The notes under the pieces: model-generated
What the model was told of the DNA's origin: nothing
The model's input: only the letters and a program-made list of their open reading frames with translations
Database searches by the model: none
Part shown: piece after piece, positions 31,258 through 39,523 of the stretch
Position numbering within the stretch: the first letter of the stretch is position 1
Layout of the letters: the number at the start of each line of letters is the position of its first letter
Program-made: the position numbers and the translations under genes
Origin: SMAG-U1939 sp035763125
GTDB taxonomy: Bacteria > Chloroflexota > Ktedonobacteria > Ktedonobacterales > JADMIN01
Assembly: GCA_035763125.1 (NCBI GenBank)
Contig: DASUBU010000273.1
Span: 1 to 46,045, forward strand
Direction: 5' to 3'
DNA: 46,045 bases

Positions 31258-32679
31258 GTGGAGGGTTCGGTCCTCAAGCGCAAGGTCAATATCTTCCTGA
31301 TCTTCATTCCGCTGGTCATCTTCCGCGGTCCCGTCTCGGAGTTCCTGCGCGAGCTGCTGGGGCTGTCGTCAGAGATGGTCGAGGGCAGCATCGAGTACGT
31401 CGTCTTCGCGCTCGCCGCGCTCTCGCTGATTCCGCTGGCTGGCTTCGTCGAGAGCGCCGTCGAAGAGCTGGCGGAGCTACTGGGGCCCTTCGTCGGCGGA
31501 CTGCTGCACACCACCTTTGGCAACGTCGCCGAGCTGCTGATCGGCATCTTCATCCTCACCTCGGGCGTGCCGCACGCGGCAGAGATCGTGCTGGCCTCGG
31601 TAGCTGGCGTGATCGTGCGCAACTCGCTGCTCGGTCTGGGTATCTCGACGCTGTTCGGCGCCTGGCGCAACGGCTCGATGAAGTTCAACACCGAGAACGC
31701 CAGTGAATATTCGACGGTGTTCGCGCTGGCGGTGGTCGGGCTGAGCCTGCCGACGATCGTGCATCGCATCCCGTTGAGCGGCGGCACACTGGGCGAGGAG
31801 CTTGACCTCCCGTTTGGCATCCCACTGAGCGCCTTCCTGGCGGTTGTGCTGCTGGTAAGCTATCTCGCCTATATTGGCTTCGCCGTCTTCCGGCTGGGCG
31901 AGGGCTACGACTTGCCATTGGTGCGCCAGGCGCGGCGCGAGGCACGGCGCCAGCGCCGTATGCAGCGGCATGGCGGCCTCCCCACGCTGCCCGATACCCA
32001 GGCGCTGTTCCGCGAGGAGCGCGAGACAGCCGAGCGCGAGCTGCTGGGCACGCAGGGCGGAGCCGCGGCAGCAGTCGCGGTCGCGGGCCTGCCTGGCGGC
32101 GAGGCGCCCAAGGCGGTCTATGCCAAAGCGGGCCTGCTGGAGCACAAGCGCAAGCTGCGCGAGGAGCGCGGAGAGCGAGGCCTGTTCCACCAGCATCGGG
32201 TCCTGCGCGGGCTAGCTGCCGTGGTGGTGCTGGGGATCGCAACCGCCGGAGTGGCCTCGATGTCGGAGAACTTCGCCGAGTCCGTCGAGGGCATCCTGAC
32301 CGCCAACGCCAACCTGGAGACCTTCGAGTTCTTCCTTGGCCTGATTGTGATTCCGGTGCTGGCCGGCATGGTAGAGATCTACGGCTCGATCAGCGCGGCA
32401 CGCGAGAACCGCATGGAGATCACGATGGCGGTGACGGCCGGCGCGACGATCCAGATGATCCTGCTGGTCGTGCCGATCTTGGTCTTCGTGGGGCTGGCGG
32501 TGGGCAATCCGCTGAATCTGGTGTTTCAGCCGCTCGACATCATCATCTTTGGCGCGGCGACCTTCGTCTTCATGCTGCTCAGCCGCGATGGTGAATCCAC
32601 CTGGCTGGAGGGTGTGCAGCTCGTCACGCTGTGGTCGCTGATCGCCGTCGTCGCGCTCGTCCTGCCGCCCGGCGCGTAG
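31258..32679 (+). CDS. CaCA superfamily cation exchanger (Cax-like)
   Basis: A 473-residue membrane protein. GTG at 31258 is preferred because GGAGGGG ends 8 bases before it. The first alpha repeat is 'LLHTTFGNVAELLIGIFIL', close to the Cax GNxxE motif. A long charged cytoplasmic loop (about 215-325) separates the halves. The second alpha repeat reads 'VLAGMVEIYGSISAARENRMEI', where the usual GNxxEH is AGMVEI, followed by 'AGATIQMILLVVPILVFVGL'. Ca2+/H+ antiport is the family role, but the altered second motif leaves the ion uncertain. No partner gene. Confidence 0.85.
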   Translation: MEGSVLKRKVNIFLIFIPLVIFRGPVSEFLRELLGLSSEMVEGSIEYVVFALAALSLIPLAGFVESAVEELAELLGPFVGGLLHTTFGNVAELLIGIFILTSGVPHAAEIVLASVAGVIVRNSLLGLGISTLFGAWRNGSMKFNTENASEYSTVFALAVVGLSLPTIVHRIPLSGGTLGEELDLPFGIPLSAFLAVVLLVSYLAYIGFAVFRLGEGYDLPLVRQARREARRQRRMQRHGGLPTLPDTQALFREERETAERELLGTQGGAAAAVAVAGLPGGEAPKAVYAKAGLLEHKRKLREERGERGLFHQHRVLRGLAAVVVLGIATAGVASMSENFAESVEGILTANANLETFEFFLGLIVIPVLAGMVEIYGSISAARENRMEITMAVTAGATIQMILLVVPILVFVGLAVGNPLNLVFQPLDIIIFGAATFVFMLLSRDGESTWLEGVQLVTLWSLIAVVALVLPPGA

Positions 32680-32789
32680 AAGGCCTCGCGCTCCATCGCG
32701 CCGCTGCTTCCCTTCCACTCGCATGGGGAAACGATATGCCAGCGAGGGCCGGGGCCGAGGAGTGGGGACGCCTCCGGCCCCCTCTCGCG

Positions 32790-33083
32790 CTACTCTTGCT
32801 GGCCGGCGCTTTCGCCCGATGCCTCCGGCGGCTCCGGCGTCTGATCTACCAATGCTTCGCCCTGCTTGACGACCAGATAGACGCCGTTCGGCTCGACGCG
32901 GGCGATATCTTGCGGCGTGACCAAGTAGATATCAGGGCCACTGCCGCGAACGTACAGCCCGAGGTCGCGCTTGTAGAGCACGGTGCCGAGCTGACGCCTG
33001 TCAGCGGTATAGACTGGCGTGCCGTCAGGAACGCTTTGCCAGTTGGGATCGAGCTGGTCGTTGGTGAGATGCGGTCCACTCAC
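32790..33083 (-). CDS. Small PRC-barrel/DUF2171-like protein
   Basis: A 97-residue protein with a GTG start at 33083, supported by GGAGG 7 bases upstream. The core 'VPDGTPVYTADRRQLGTVLYKRD' followed by 'IYLVTPQDIARVEPNGVYLVV' matches DUF2171/PRC-barrel proteins, and resembles the protein at 17583-17822. A Pro/Glu-rich tail ends it. Function unknown. Confidence 0.75.
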   Translation of the reverse strand: MSGPHLTNDQLDPNWQSVPDGTPVYTADRRQLGTVLYKRDLGLYVRGSGPDIYLVTPQDIARVEPNGVYLVVKQGEALVDQTPEPPEASGESAGQQE

Positions 33084-33136
33084 GAGGTTGCCTCCTTGTC
33101 GCCTTTGCACCACATGCAGTGAGGTGCTGTGCGGCA

Positions 33137-33225
33137 GGCGTGCGCGGCACGCCCCGTCGCAATCGCGACGCTCGGGGCTCCATCGCACAACGCATGCCGA
33201 CGGGCAGCCGGGGGCAAGCATGCCC
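33137..33225. repeat. Palindrome-rich intergenic segment
   Basis: Three dyads in 90 bases: GGCGTGC-GCG-GCACGCC (33137-33153), GCCCCG..CGGGGC with inner TCGC/GCGA (about 33151-33178) and GGGCA-AGCA-TGCCC (33212-33225). The last has the GGGGCA-GCATGCCC look of the dispersed repeat family. It lies between two small genes on the minus strand. Confidence 0.5.
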
Positions 33226-33237
33226 TCTCGCACTGTC

Positions 33238-33600
33238 CTATTCCACCACCTCGCCGCCGGACGAAGTCGCCACCGGCGCCAATCCCAGCGCTGCCCGCTG
33301 CTCGCTGGTCGCGCGATCCTCCATGAGCGCGTCGAGCGCCTCCACCAGCGCCGGATTGCCCTGCATTTGAGCTGCGGGGCCATTCTGCTTCACCCAGGCC
33401 AGCAGATCACGCCGGCCCCTGAAGCTGCCGCTGACCTCCTCCAACGCGAAGCTGCCCGGCAGCTTGTACTCGCCTGAAGCGCTCGCTTCGCGCTCTTCGT
33501 CGCGCCATTCTTGCATCTCGCTATCCAGCACGGCGATCACTTCGTCCATCGCCGCCTGCCATCCCCGCAGGAAGGCTTCGCGCTCCTGTGACGTCGGCAT
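33238..33600 (-). CDS. Hypothetical protein
   Basis: A 120-residue acidic, helical, soluble protein starting MPTSQEREAFLRGWQAAMDE, with AAAGGAG 9 bases upstream. It contains 'VIAVLDSEMQEWRDEEREAS' and 'FRGRRDLLAWVKQNGPAAQ'. No family was recognised. It lies upstream of the DUF2171-like gene on the same strand, with a palindrome-rich gap of 150 bases between them. Confidence 0.65.
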   Translation of the reverse strand: MPTSQEREAFLRGWQAAMDEVIAVLDSEMQEWRDEEREASASGEYKLPGSFALEEVSGSFRGRRDLLAWVKQNGPAAQMQGNPALVEALDALMEDRATSEQRAALGLAPVATSSGGEVVE

Positions 33601-33773
33601 GGTGTGTATCTCCTTTGTTCGAGCGTGCGATACTGTGTTGAGTCCACCGACTCGGCCCAATCAACCCGATCCAACTCAGCCCAAGAGTAGCAGATGGGAC
33701 GTAGCGACGCTAGTGCTCTAGTCCCGGTAGACGGACGAAGGCCGGTGTTCACGATGCGAGGGAGAGGAGTCCT

Positions 33774-35405
33774 GTGGCCCACCTGGTGAAGCCGCCGTGT
33801 GATGAAGGCGTGATCGCCGCGCGACCCGCCGTCGCGCCGTGCACACCAAGCGCAGCCGGCTGGGTGCTGGCCGCCACGATCCTCGGCTCGAGCATGTCGT
33901 TCATAGATGGCACGGTCGTCAACGTGGCCCTGCCGAGCATCCAGCGCGACTTCGGCGCGCCCGCCGATACCGTCCAATGGGTGATCGAGGCGTATTCGCT
34001 CTTCCTCGCGGCGCTGATTCTGGTTGGTGGGGCGCTCGGCGACCGGCTCGGCCGGCGGCGTATCTTCGCGGCCGGCATCGCGCTCTTCACGCTTGCCTCG
34101 GTGATCTGCGGCATCGCCCCGAACATGCTGGTGCTGATCGTGGCCCGCGCGTTGCAGGGCGTCGGCGGCGCACTGCTGGTGCCGGGCAGCCTGGCCATCA
34201 TCAGCGCCTCGTTCGATGAGCGGCGCCGCGGCGCGGCCATCGGCACCTGGGCTGGCTTCACCACCATCACCTCGGCGCTGGGGCCTGTGCTCGGCGGCTG
34301 GCTGGTGCAGGCCGCATCGTGGCGCTGGGTGTTCCTCATCAACGTGCCACTGGCGGCGATTACGCTCGCCGTGACGTTCTTGCACGTGCCAGAGAGCCGC
34401 GACGAGACCGCCAGGGGCCGGCTGGATGTGCTCGGTGCGGGTCTCGCCACGGTCGGGCTGGGCGCGCTCGTCTTCGGCCTGATCGAATCGAGCGCGCTGG
34501 GGCTGGGTGCGCCACTCGTCGTGCTGGCCCTGCTGATCGGGGCGGTGGGGCTGGTGGTCTTCGTCTGGCATGAGGCGCGCGCCGAATCCGCGGGCGTGAC
34601 GCCGATGGTGCCGCTGCGCCTCTTCCGTTCGCGCACGTTCAGCGGCACGAACCTGCTCACCTTGCTGCTCTATGCGGCGCTGGGCGGCGCGCTCTACTTC
34701 TTTCCCTTCAACTTGCAGCAGGTGCAGGGCTACTCGCCAGCTGCCGCGGGCGCCGCGCTGCTGCCAATGACGCTGATCATCTTCGCGCTCTCACGCTGGA
34801 CCGGCGGCCTGATCGCCCGCTACGGCGCGCGGCTGCCACTGGTCCTGGGCGCCAGCATCGCCGCCGCTGGCTTCGCGCTTTTCGCCGTACCAGGCATCGG
34901 CGGCAGCTATTGGACGACCTACTTCCCGGCGACGGTGGTGCTGAGCCTGGGTATGGCGATCGTGATCGCGCCGCTCACCACCGCCGTCATGAACTCCGTG
35001 CCCACCGACCATGCCGGCACCGCCTCCGGCATCAATAATGCCGTCTCGCGTGCCGCTGGGCTGCTGGCGATCGCCGTGCTGAATCTGGTGGTGGTCTCGG
35101 TCTTCGCCACCTCGCTCGATGCGCAGCTCGCGGCGCTGGGCGCCACCCCCGCCCTCCGAGATACCCTCGGCGCGCAGGCAGCACACCTGGCGGGCACACA
35201 GCCGCCCGCCGGCCTCGATGCCGCCACTGCCGCCGCCGTCTCGCACGCCATAGACGCCGCATTCGTCAGCGGCTTCCGAGTCGCGATGCTGATCGGCGCC
35301 GCCCTGGCGCTGGGCTCGGCGCTGGCCGCCGCACTGCTCGTCGAAGGCAAGCCCGCCTCGACCGGAGCGCCGGCAGCCAAAGGCGCCGATGCGCGGACAA
35401 GCTAG
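33774..35405 (+). CDS. MFS multidrug exporter, DHA2 (14-helix) type
   Basis: A 543-residue membrane protein with a GTG start preceded by GGAGAGGAG. The DHA2 pattern is clear: 'LGSSMSFIDGTVVNVALPSIQRDFGA' (motif D1), 'GGALGDRLGRRRIFAAGI' (motif A) and 'VGGALLVPGSLAIISASF' (motif B region). Motif C is 'GPVLGGWLVQAASWRWVFLINVP'. Fourteen helices fit the length. Such proteins export drugs or metabolites using the proton gradient. No regulator is adjacent except the broken LuxR fragment downstream. Confidence 0.92.
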   Translation: MAHLVKPPCDEGVIAARPAVAPCTPSAAGWVLAATILGSSMSFIDGTVVNVALPSIQRDFGAPADTVQWVIEAYSLFLAALILVGGALGDRLGRRRIFAAGIALFTLASVICGIAPNMLVLIVARALQGVGGALLVPGSLAIISASFDERRRGAAIGTWAGFTTITSALGPVLGGWLVQAASWRWVFLINVPLAAITLAVTFLHVPESRDETARGRLDVLGAGLATVGLGALVFGLIESSALGLGAPLVVLALLIGAVGLVVFVWHEARAESAGVTPMVPLRLFRSRTFSGTNLLTLLLYAALGGALYFFPFNLQQVQGYSPAAAGAALLPMTLIIFALSRWTGGLIARYGARLPLVLGASIAAAGFALFAVPGIGGSYWTTYFPATVVLSLGMAIVIAPLTTAVMNSVPTDHAGTASGINNAVSRAAGLLAIAVLNLVVVSVFATSLDAQLAALGATPALRDTLGAQAAHLAGTQPPAGLDAATAAAVSHAIDAAFVSGFRVAMLIGAALALGSALAAALLVEGKPASTGAPAAKGADARTS

Positions 35406-35451
35406 GCATGCTTGAACTGACAGCGGCAAGTCCGCCGGCTATCATGCGCCT

Positions 35452-35890
35452 TCACGCGTCGGGTGACCAGGCGTCAGGGGCTACCCCACTTGAGCGTGCA
35501 TAGGCCGGCCAGTAGTGCCGCGCGAAGATATGTCCTACCAGTTCGCGCCGGCTGCGCACCCCAACCTAGTCGAAGATCGCCTTGAGATGCTGCTGCACCG
35601 TCAGCACTGAGATGGTGAGCGTGGCGGCGATGTTCTCGGTCGAGTCGCCCTTCAGGATAAGCTGGGCCACCTGCGCCTCCCGCACTGTGAGGGCATAGGC
35701 GAGCAGGGCCAGCGATGCGACCTCTGCCGGGCGGGCCGGCTCTAAGATCACCGCGATCTGCCCAGCGGCGGAAGGTCCGGTCAACCGCGAGGCATGCAGC
35801 GACAACCACCGCCCAGCCCGCGTGTGCAGGCGGGCGCGCGGCATCATCTCCACAGGTGCCTGCGCGTGGCGCTCGATCGCCTGGAGCCTG
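35452..35890 (-). pseudogene. LuxR-type regulator fragment, 5' truncated and with an in-frame stop codon
   Basis: The minus strand encodes 'RAGRWLSLHASRL' then a LuxR helix-turn-helix: 'YALTVREAQVAQLILKGDST' and 'TISVLTVQQHLKAIFD'. At 35566-35568 the frame has TAG, exactly where the family has Lys in 'IFDKVGVRSRRELVG'. The same frame continues 'VGVRSRRELVGHIFARHYW' and ends with TGA at 35452. One base change (AAG to TAG) explains the break. The N-terminal part is missing: around 35860-35890 the sequence changes to a beta-helix gene on the other strand. It is almost certainly a dead gene. Confidence 0.8.
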
Positions 35891-36067
35891 GCGCTGCACC
35901 ACAACAATCTGCTCGGCGATGGCGCTATCGGCGTCCAGAATGCCGGCGGTGGCGTGGTTGATGCCACGCGCAACTACTGGGGCTGCTCCGGCGGCCCCGG
36001 CGCACCCGGTTGCTCGACGGTACAGGGCACGGTGGACTTCACGCCCTGGCTGACGCATCGCGTGTGA
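35884..36067 (+). pseudogene. 3' fragment of a right-handed beta-helix (NosD/pectate-lyase-like) protein gene
   Basis: On the plus strand the frame ending TGA at 36067 reads 'LHHNNLLGDGAIGVQNAG', then 'VVDATRNYWGCSGGPGAPGC', then 'VQGTVDFTPWLTHRV'. The 'DAxxNYWG...GPGAPGC' turn and the 'FTPWL' end are typical C-termini of large extracellular parallel beta-helix proteins with Cys-rich 'NxWGxxxGP' caps. Only about 60 residues remain, with no start codon or signal peptide. The 5' end abuts the LuxR fragment. The left boundary is approximate. Confidence 0.75.
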
Positions 36068-36097
36068 TCGCGGCGTGCTCTGACTGACGATGCAGTG

Positions 36098-36131
36098 GAC
36101 GGCGTCCAGCCGCGCAAGGCTGGACGCCGTC
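36098..36131. terminator. Long perfect hairpin, possible bidirectional terminator
   Basis: Perfect 14-base arms GACGGCGTCCAGCC and GGCTGGACGCCGTC with a 6-base loop. It lies 30 bases after the beta-helix stop and about 100 bases beyond the cupin stop on the opposite strand. It has no T tract, so termination would not be of the classical intrinsic type. It is probably the original end of the lost beta-helix gene. Confidence 0.55.
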
Positions 36132-36234
36132 TCGCGCTATCGAAGAGGATACGACGCCAGCCGTCGCGCGGTGACGTGCGGCGCGCGAGACGATAGCGCC
36201 GCTCCGGAACGCCCCGTAACGACCGCGTGTGGAA

Positions 36235-36660
36235 TCACGAGGGCGTCCCGATCTCTCCGTCCAGCTCAGGCAATAGCGCAACACTCTCTTGCTCGTTGGG
36301 ATCGGTGCGAGCCAGCACCGCCACTGCCGGCTCGGTCGTGCTGTGGTTGGCCGGCAGATGCGGCATGCCGGCGGGGATGTAGATGAAATCACCCGCCGTC
36401 GCCGTGAGGCGCTCGCGCAGCCCCTCGCCATACCACATCTCAGCGGTCCCCCGCAGGATATAGATCGCCGTCTCGTGGTTGGCGTGGAGATGCGCTTTGG
36501 CGCGTCCTCCTGGCGGAATGGTCAGCAGGTGCATGCAGAGGCCCTGTGCCCCCACACTCTGCGCCGAGATCCCGGAGAAGTACTCCAACCCCTGCTTGCC
36601 GGTATAGGTCTCGCCGGAACGGATGACGGCACACGTCGTGTGCCCAGATGCCTTCGACAT
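36235..36660 (-). CDS. Cupin-domain protein
   Basis: A 141-residue single-cupin protein starting MSKASGHTTCAVIRSGETY, with GAGAGAGG 8 bases upstream. Cupin motif 1 is 'GGRAKAHLHANHETAIYILRG' (metal-type His pair plus Glu), and motif 2 is 'AGDFIYIPAGMPHLPANHS' with the final His. It probably binds a metal ion and acts on a small molecule or serves as a sensor. It lies downstream of the small exported protein on the same strand, 128 bases away. Confidence 0.88.
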   Translation of the reverse strand: MSKASGHTTCAVIRSGETYTGKQGLEYFSGISAQSVGAQGLCMHLLTIPPGGRAKAHLHANHETAIYILRGTAEMWYGEGLRERLTATAGDFIYIPAGMPHLPANHSTTEPAVAVLARTDPNEQESVALLPELDGEIGTPS

Positions 36661-36788
36661 CACTGCTGCCTCTCTCAAAGGGAGATGGATCCAGGATTGG
36701 TTTCTCGCGCCGCCCGAATCCGACCGCGCCATTGTAGAGTGCGGGCGCGGTAGTCCGCAAGGCACCAGGTGCCACCGGTCGGTCCCGT

Positions 36789-37124
36789 TTAGTCGCCGCC
36801 TCCGCGGTCTCCGTGCCCGCTGCCCTTGCCGCCGCCATGGTTGTTGTGCTCGCTGCCGCCGTCCTTCTCCTTGCCGTGTCCCTGGCTTTCGCGCTTCGGA
36901 TGTTGAGCGGCGCCGGCGAGTCGTGCCGCGGGGGCGCTCCGAACGAGCACGGGGCCGAGCGCGCCGTTGATGCCGGCGATGGAATGCGATGCCTGCGCAA
37001 CCGTCTCTGGGCGGCTGAGCTGCGTATGCAGGGTCTGCCCCAAGACAAAGCTTGCCAGGCTGCCGAAGACGATCACGAGAGGCGCGGCGCGTGTTCGGGC
37101 GATACGAAGACCTCGTTCGAGCAT
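36789..37124 (-). CDS. Small membrane-anchored protein with His/Gly/Lys-rich tail
   Basis: A 111-residue protein. The start MLERGLRIARTRAAPLV has GGGAGGAG 7 bases upstream. One hydrophobic segment 'APLVIVFGSLASFVLGQTL' lies at about 14-32, then a polar region. The last about 35 residues are almost only Gly, His, Lys, Glu, Asp, Asn and Ser ('GHGKEKDGGSEHNNHGGG'). The tail could bind metal ions such as Ni, Zn or Cu (inference). No family recognised. Confidence 0.65.
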   Translation of the reverse strand: MLERGLRIARTRAAPLVIVFGSLASFVLGQTLHTQLSRPETVAQASHSIAGINGALGPVLVRSAPAARLAGAAQHPKRESQGHGKEKDGGSEHNNHGGGKGSGHGDRGGGD

Positions 37125-37192
37125 GGCAGCACTCCTCCCTGGGGCCGAACGGACGTATTGTTGGCCACCGGCGATGCTTCCGCAATGCGCGT

Positions 37193-37209
37193 ACCAAATC
37201 AACTTTGGT
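37193..37209. promoter_or_regulatory. Inverted repeat, candidate operator
   Basis: ACCAAA-TCAAC-TTTGGT with perfect 6-base arms, extendable outward by G:C pairs past one mismatch. It lies 69 bases upstream of the small anchored protein (minus) and 179 bases upstream of dinB-like (plus), in an AT-richer stretch of a divergent gap. Dyads of this size are typical of repressor sites; the regulator is unknown. Confidence 0.5.
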
Positions 37210-37387
37210 GCGATTGGGCGCCCAACGTGCGCCTTTTTGCACATATTCAGCTACGCCTAGCAGAGACGCACGTGGGTGCCGGCTGGCGCCGTCCCGTGGC
37301 CGATGCTACCTTCTAAGGGCGGGAGCCCAACCTGCAATCCGCGTCACATCAGACCGAGCGTTCCAATCAGACCATCAGGAGCGCCAC

Positions 37388-37918
37388 ATGCAGCCCGACG
37401 ATCTCCTTCCTCGTGTCCGCGCCGTCCTCGCCACCACTTCTGCCCGCTGGCTGTCCCTCGCCGAGTCGTTGCCTGTAGACCTCATCACTCGGCCGCCCGC
37501 GCCGGGACAGTGGGCCGCCGCCGAGTGCCTGCGTCACCTGCGCGACACCGAGCGCTTCGTCTTCCCTCCCCGTATCCGCGCGTTCCTCGCCGGCCAGGAC
37601 TTCCCAAGCTTCGACCCTGGCGCGCAGCCGCCGGCGGACCTGAGCCGTTCAGCCGAGATGGCGCGCGACTTCGCCGCTTTGCGCGGGCAGTCGCTGGCCC
37701 TCGTTGCGCAGCTCACTCCCGCTGACCTGGAGCGCACTGCCCGCCATAGCGAGCGTGGTCTCGTCACGCTCGGCGAGCTGCTGCACGAGTGGGCCGCCCA
37801 CGATCTCAATCACACTGTGCAGGCCGAGCGCGCGCTCATGCAGCCCTTCATCGCCGGCTGTGGCCCCTGGCGCACCGCCGGCTACTTCGCCGACCATGAC
37901 GCCGAGGCACACGGGTAA
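37388..37918 (+). CDS. DinB/YfiT-like metal-binding protein
   Basis: A 176-residue protein starting MQPDDLLPRVRAVLATTSARW after AGGAG. It folds as a four-helix bundle. The three His positions of DinB-family metal sites are in 'QWAAAECLRHLRDTERF', 'GELLHEWAAHDLNHTVQAERAL'. The C-terminus 'AGCGPWRTAGYFADHD' is typical of this subgroup. The family includes thiol-dependent S-transferases and many proteins of unknown role. Confidence 0.85.
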   Translation: MQPDDLLPRVRAVLATTSARWLSLAESLPVDLITRPPAPGQWAAAECLRHLRDTERFVFPPRIRAFLAGQDFPSFDPGAQPPADLSRSAEMARDFAALRGQSLALVAQLTPADLERTARHSERGLVTLGELLHEWAAHDLNHTVQAERALMQPFIAGCGPWRTAGYFADHDAEAHG

Positions 37919-38125
37919 GCCGGGGGCTGCACGCTCACACGGCCGGGACCACCTGGCGGATGCTGACCAGCGCCACGTGGACGGACGTCGGCCACATCTG
38001 CTCATGCTGTGTCATGGCCGCGCCGTGTGAGGAACCAGCGCCCGACACAGCCAGATACCACAGCGCGGAGATGGCACAGAAGACGGCCGTGTCCGCGCAC
38101 CGGCATACACCGCGCGGGACAGCGT

Positions 38126-39523
38126 CTAGACGAGCAGCTCGAAGAGGGCGTAGTCGTCGCCGAAGCGCACTTCATCGCCGTGCTTCAGCGCCACCGGCTC
38201 CGCCGCCAACCGCCTGCCGTTGACGAACGTGCCGTTCGAGCTCTTCAGATCCTCGATGCACCACAGCCCCTTGCGGAAGCTCAGCCGCGCATGGTTACGC
38301 GAGACGGTTCCGTCGGGAATCATCACATCGTTGCCGGCGATCCGTCCGATGCTCGTCACGTCCTGGTGCAGCACGAACCACCGTCCCTGGGTCACACCGT
38401 TGCGCAGCGAGATGCGACACCGCAGCGGCCGCCCATTCACCAGATAGCGATCCACGTTCGCGCGGACGCCCGAGAGATCGTATCCGCACACCGTGCAGAA
38501 GCGGTTTTGCGGGTTGTTGGCGGCGCCGCAGCGGAAGCACGTCCCTGGCTGCCCTGGCACGCCCATTACGGGCAGCGGCAGCACAGCCACCTGCGGCTGG
38601 TGCCCATTCGCACGCACCGTCGCCTGTCCGGCGTGGCCCTGTCCCTGCATCTGAGCCGCCTGCGCCGCCGCCCGCTGCGCTTCGTAGGCTGCTCCGCGCA
38701 GTGCGTCGGCCATCTCGCGTGCGCTCTGGTAGCGCCGCACCTGCGCCTTCTCCATTGCCCGCAGGATGATCTGCTCCACGCGCGGCGGCAGGCCCGGTAC
38801 AAACTGCGCGGGGCGCGGCGGCACCTCGTTGATCTGCCGCGCGATGATGGCGGTCGGCGAGTCGCCGTCGAAGGGTAGACGCCCCGTCGCGGCCTGGAAG
38901 AGCACCACGCCCAGCGCGTAGATATCGGTCCGGGCGTCAATGATGCCGTTGGGCAGCCCTTGCTCCGGCGCCATGTACTGGGGTGTGCCGGCTGGCCCAC
39001 CGCCGCCCGCGTAGGCAGTGGCCTCCAGGATCGCGGCGATGCCGAAGTCGGTGAGCAGTAGCTGATCTTCGGTGCGCAGCAGCATGTTGGCCGGCTTCAC
39101 GTCGCGGTGGACGATGCCGTTGAGGTGCGCGTTCTCCAGGGCCAGCGCCGCCTGCGCCAGCAGCTCCAGGCTCAGCGCGAGATCCAGCCGCTGCTGCTGC
39201 TGCTCCGCCCGCACCATGCGGTCGCGCAGCGTGCCCCCCGCGATGTACTCCATCACGAGGTAGGCCCAGCCCTGCTCCTCGCCGTAGTCGTGGACCGTCA
39301 CGATGTTGGGATGGCTCAGCTTGGCCACCAGCCGCGCCTCGGCGGTGAAGCGCTCGGCAAAGTGCGGATCGCGGGCGCTGTTGGCTTGCAGCGAGATCGC
39401 CTTGATCGCCACATCGCGGTCCAGCGAGCGCTGATAGGCCTTGTAGACCTGCGCCATGCCGCCGATGCCGATCACCTCTTGCACCTGGTACTGGCCGAGG
39501 CTCTGCCCGACGAGGTTATCCAT
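38126..39523 (-). CDS. Soluble Ser/Thr protein kinase with zinc ribbon and FHA domain
   Basis: A 465-residue protein. The start MDNLVGQSLGQYQV has GGGAGG upstream; a GTG at 39565 is an alternative. Kinase domain (8-275): Gly loop 'GIGGMAQVY', Lys41 in 'VAIKAI', catalytic Asp141 in 'IVHRDVKPANML' and Asp159 in 'TDFGI'. An Ala/Gln-rich linker follows, then a zinc ribbon ('CFRCG..CTVCG') and a C-terminal FHA domain ('SIGRIAGNDVMIP', 'SRNHARL', 'SSNGTFVNG') that binds phosphothreonine. No membrane helix, unlike PknB/PASTA kinases. The FHA domain could bind the kinase's own phosphorylated residues or those of a partner. Confidence 0.92.
   Translation of the reverse strand: MDNLVGQSLGQYQVQEVIGIGGMAQVYKAYQRSLDRDVAIKAISLQANSARDPHFAERFTAEARLVAKLSHPNIVTVHDYGEEQGWAYLVMEYIAGGTLRDRMVRAEQQQQRLDLALSLELLAQAALALENAHLNGIVHRDVKPANMLLRTEDQLLLTDFGIAAILEATAYAGGGGPAGTPQYMAPEQGLPNGIIDARTDIYALGVVLFQAATGRLPFDGDSPTAIIARQINEVPPRPAQFVPGLPPRVEQIILRAMEKAQVRRYQSAREMADALRGAAYEAQRAAAQAAQMQGQGHAGQATVRANGHQPQVAVLPLPVMGVPGQPGTCFRCGAANNPQNRFCTVCGYDLSGVRANVDRYLVNGRPLRCRISLRNGVTQGRWFVLHQDVTSIGRIAGNDVMIPDGTVSRNHARLSFRKGLWCIEDLKSSNGTFVNGRRLAAEPVALKHGDEVRFGDDYALFELLV

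Noticed and set aside
36661..37242. N-terminal extension of the cupin gene
   Set aside because: It crosses the small anchored protein gene in another frame. The ATG at 36660 has a good ribosome site and gives a normal single-cupin length.
37919..38125. Possible small gene between dinB-like and the FHA kinase
   Set aside because: Short frames here lack ribosome sites and coding character. Nothing supportable was seen.
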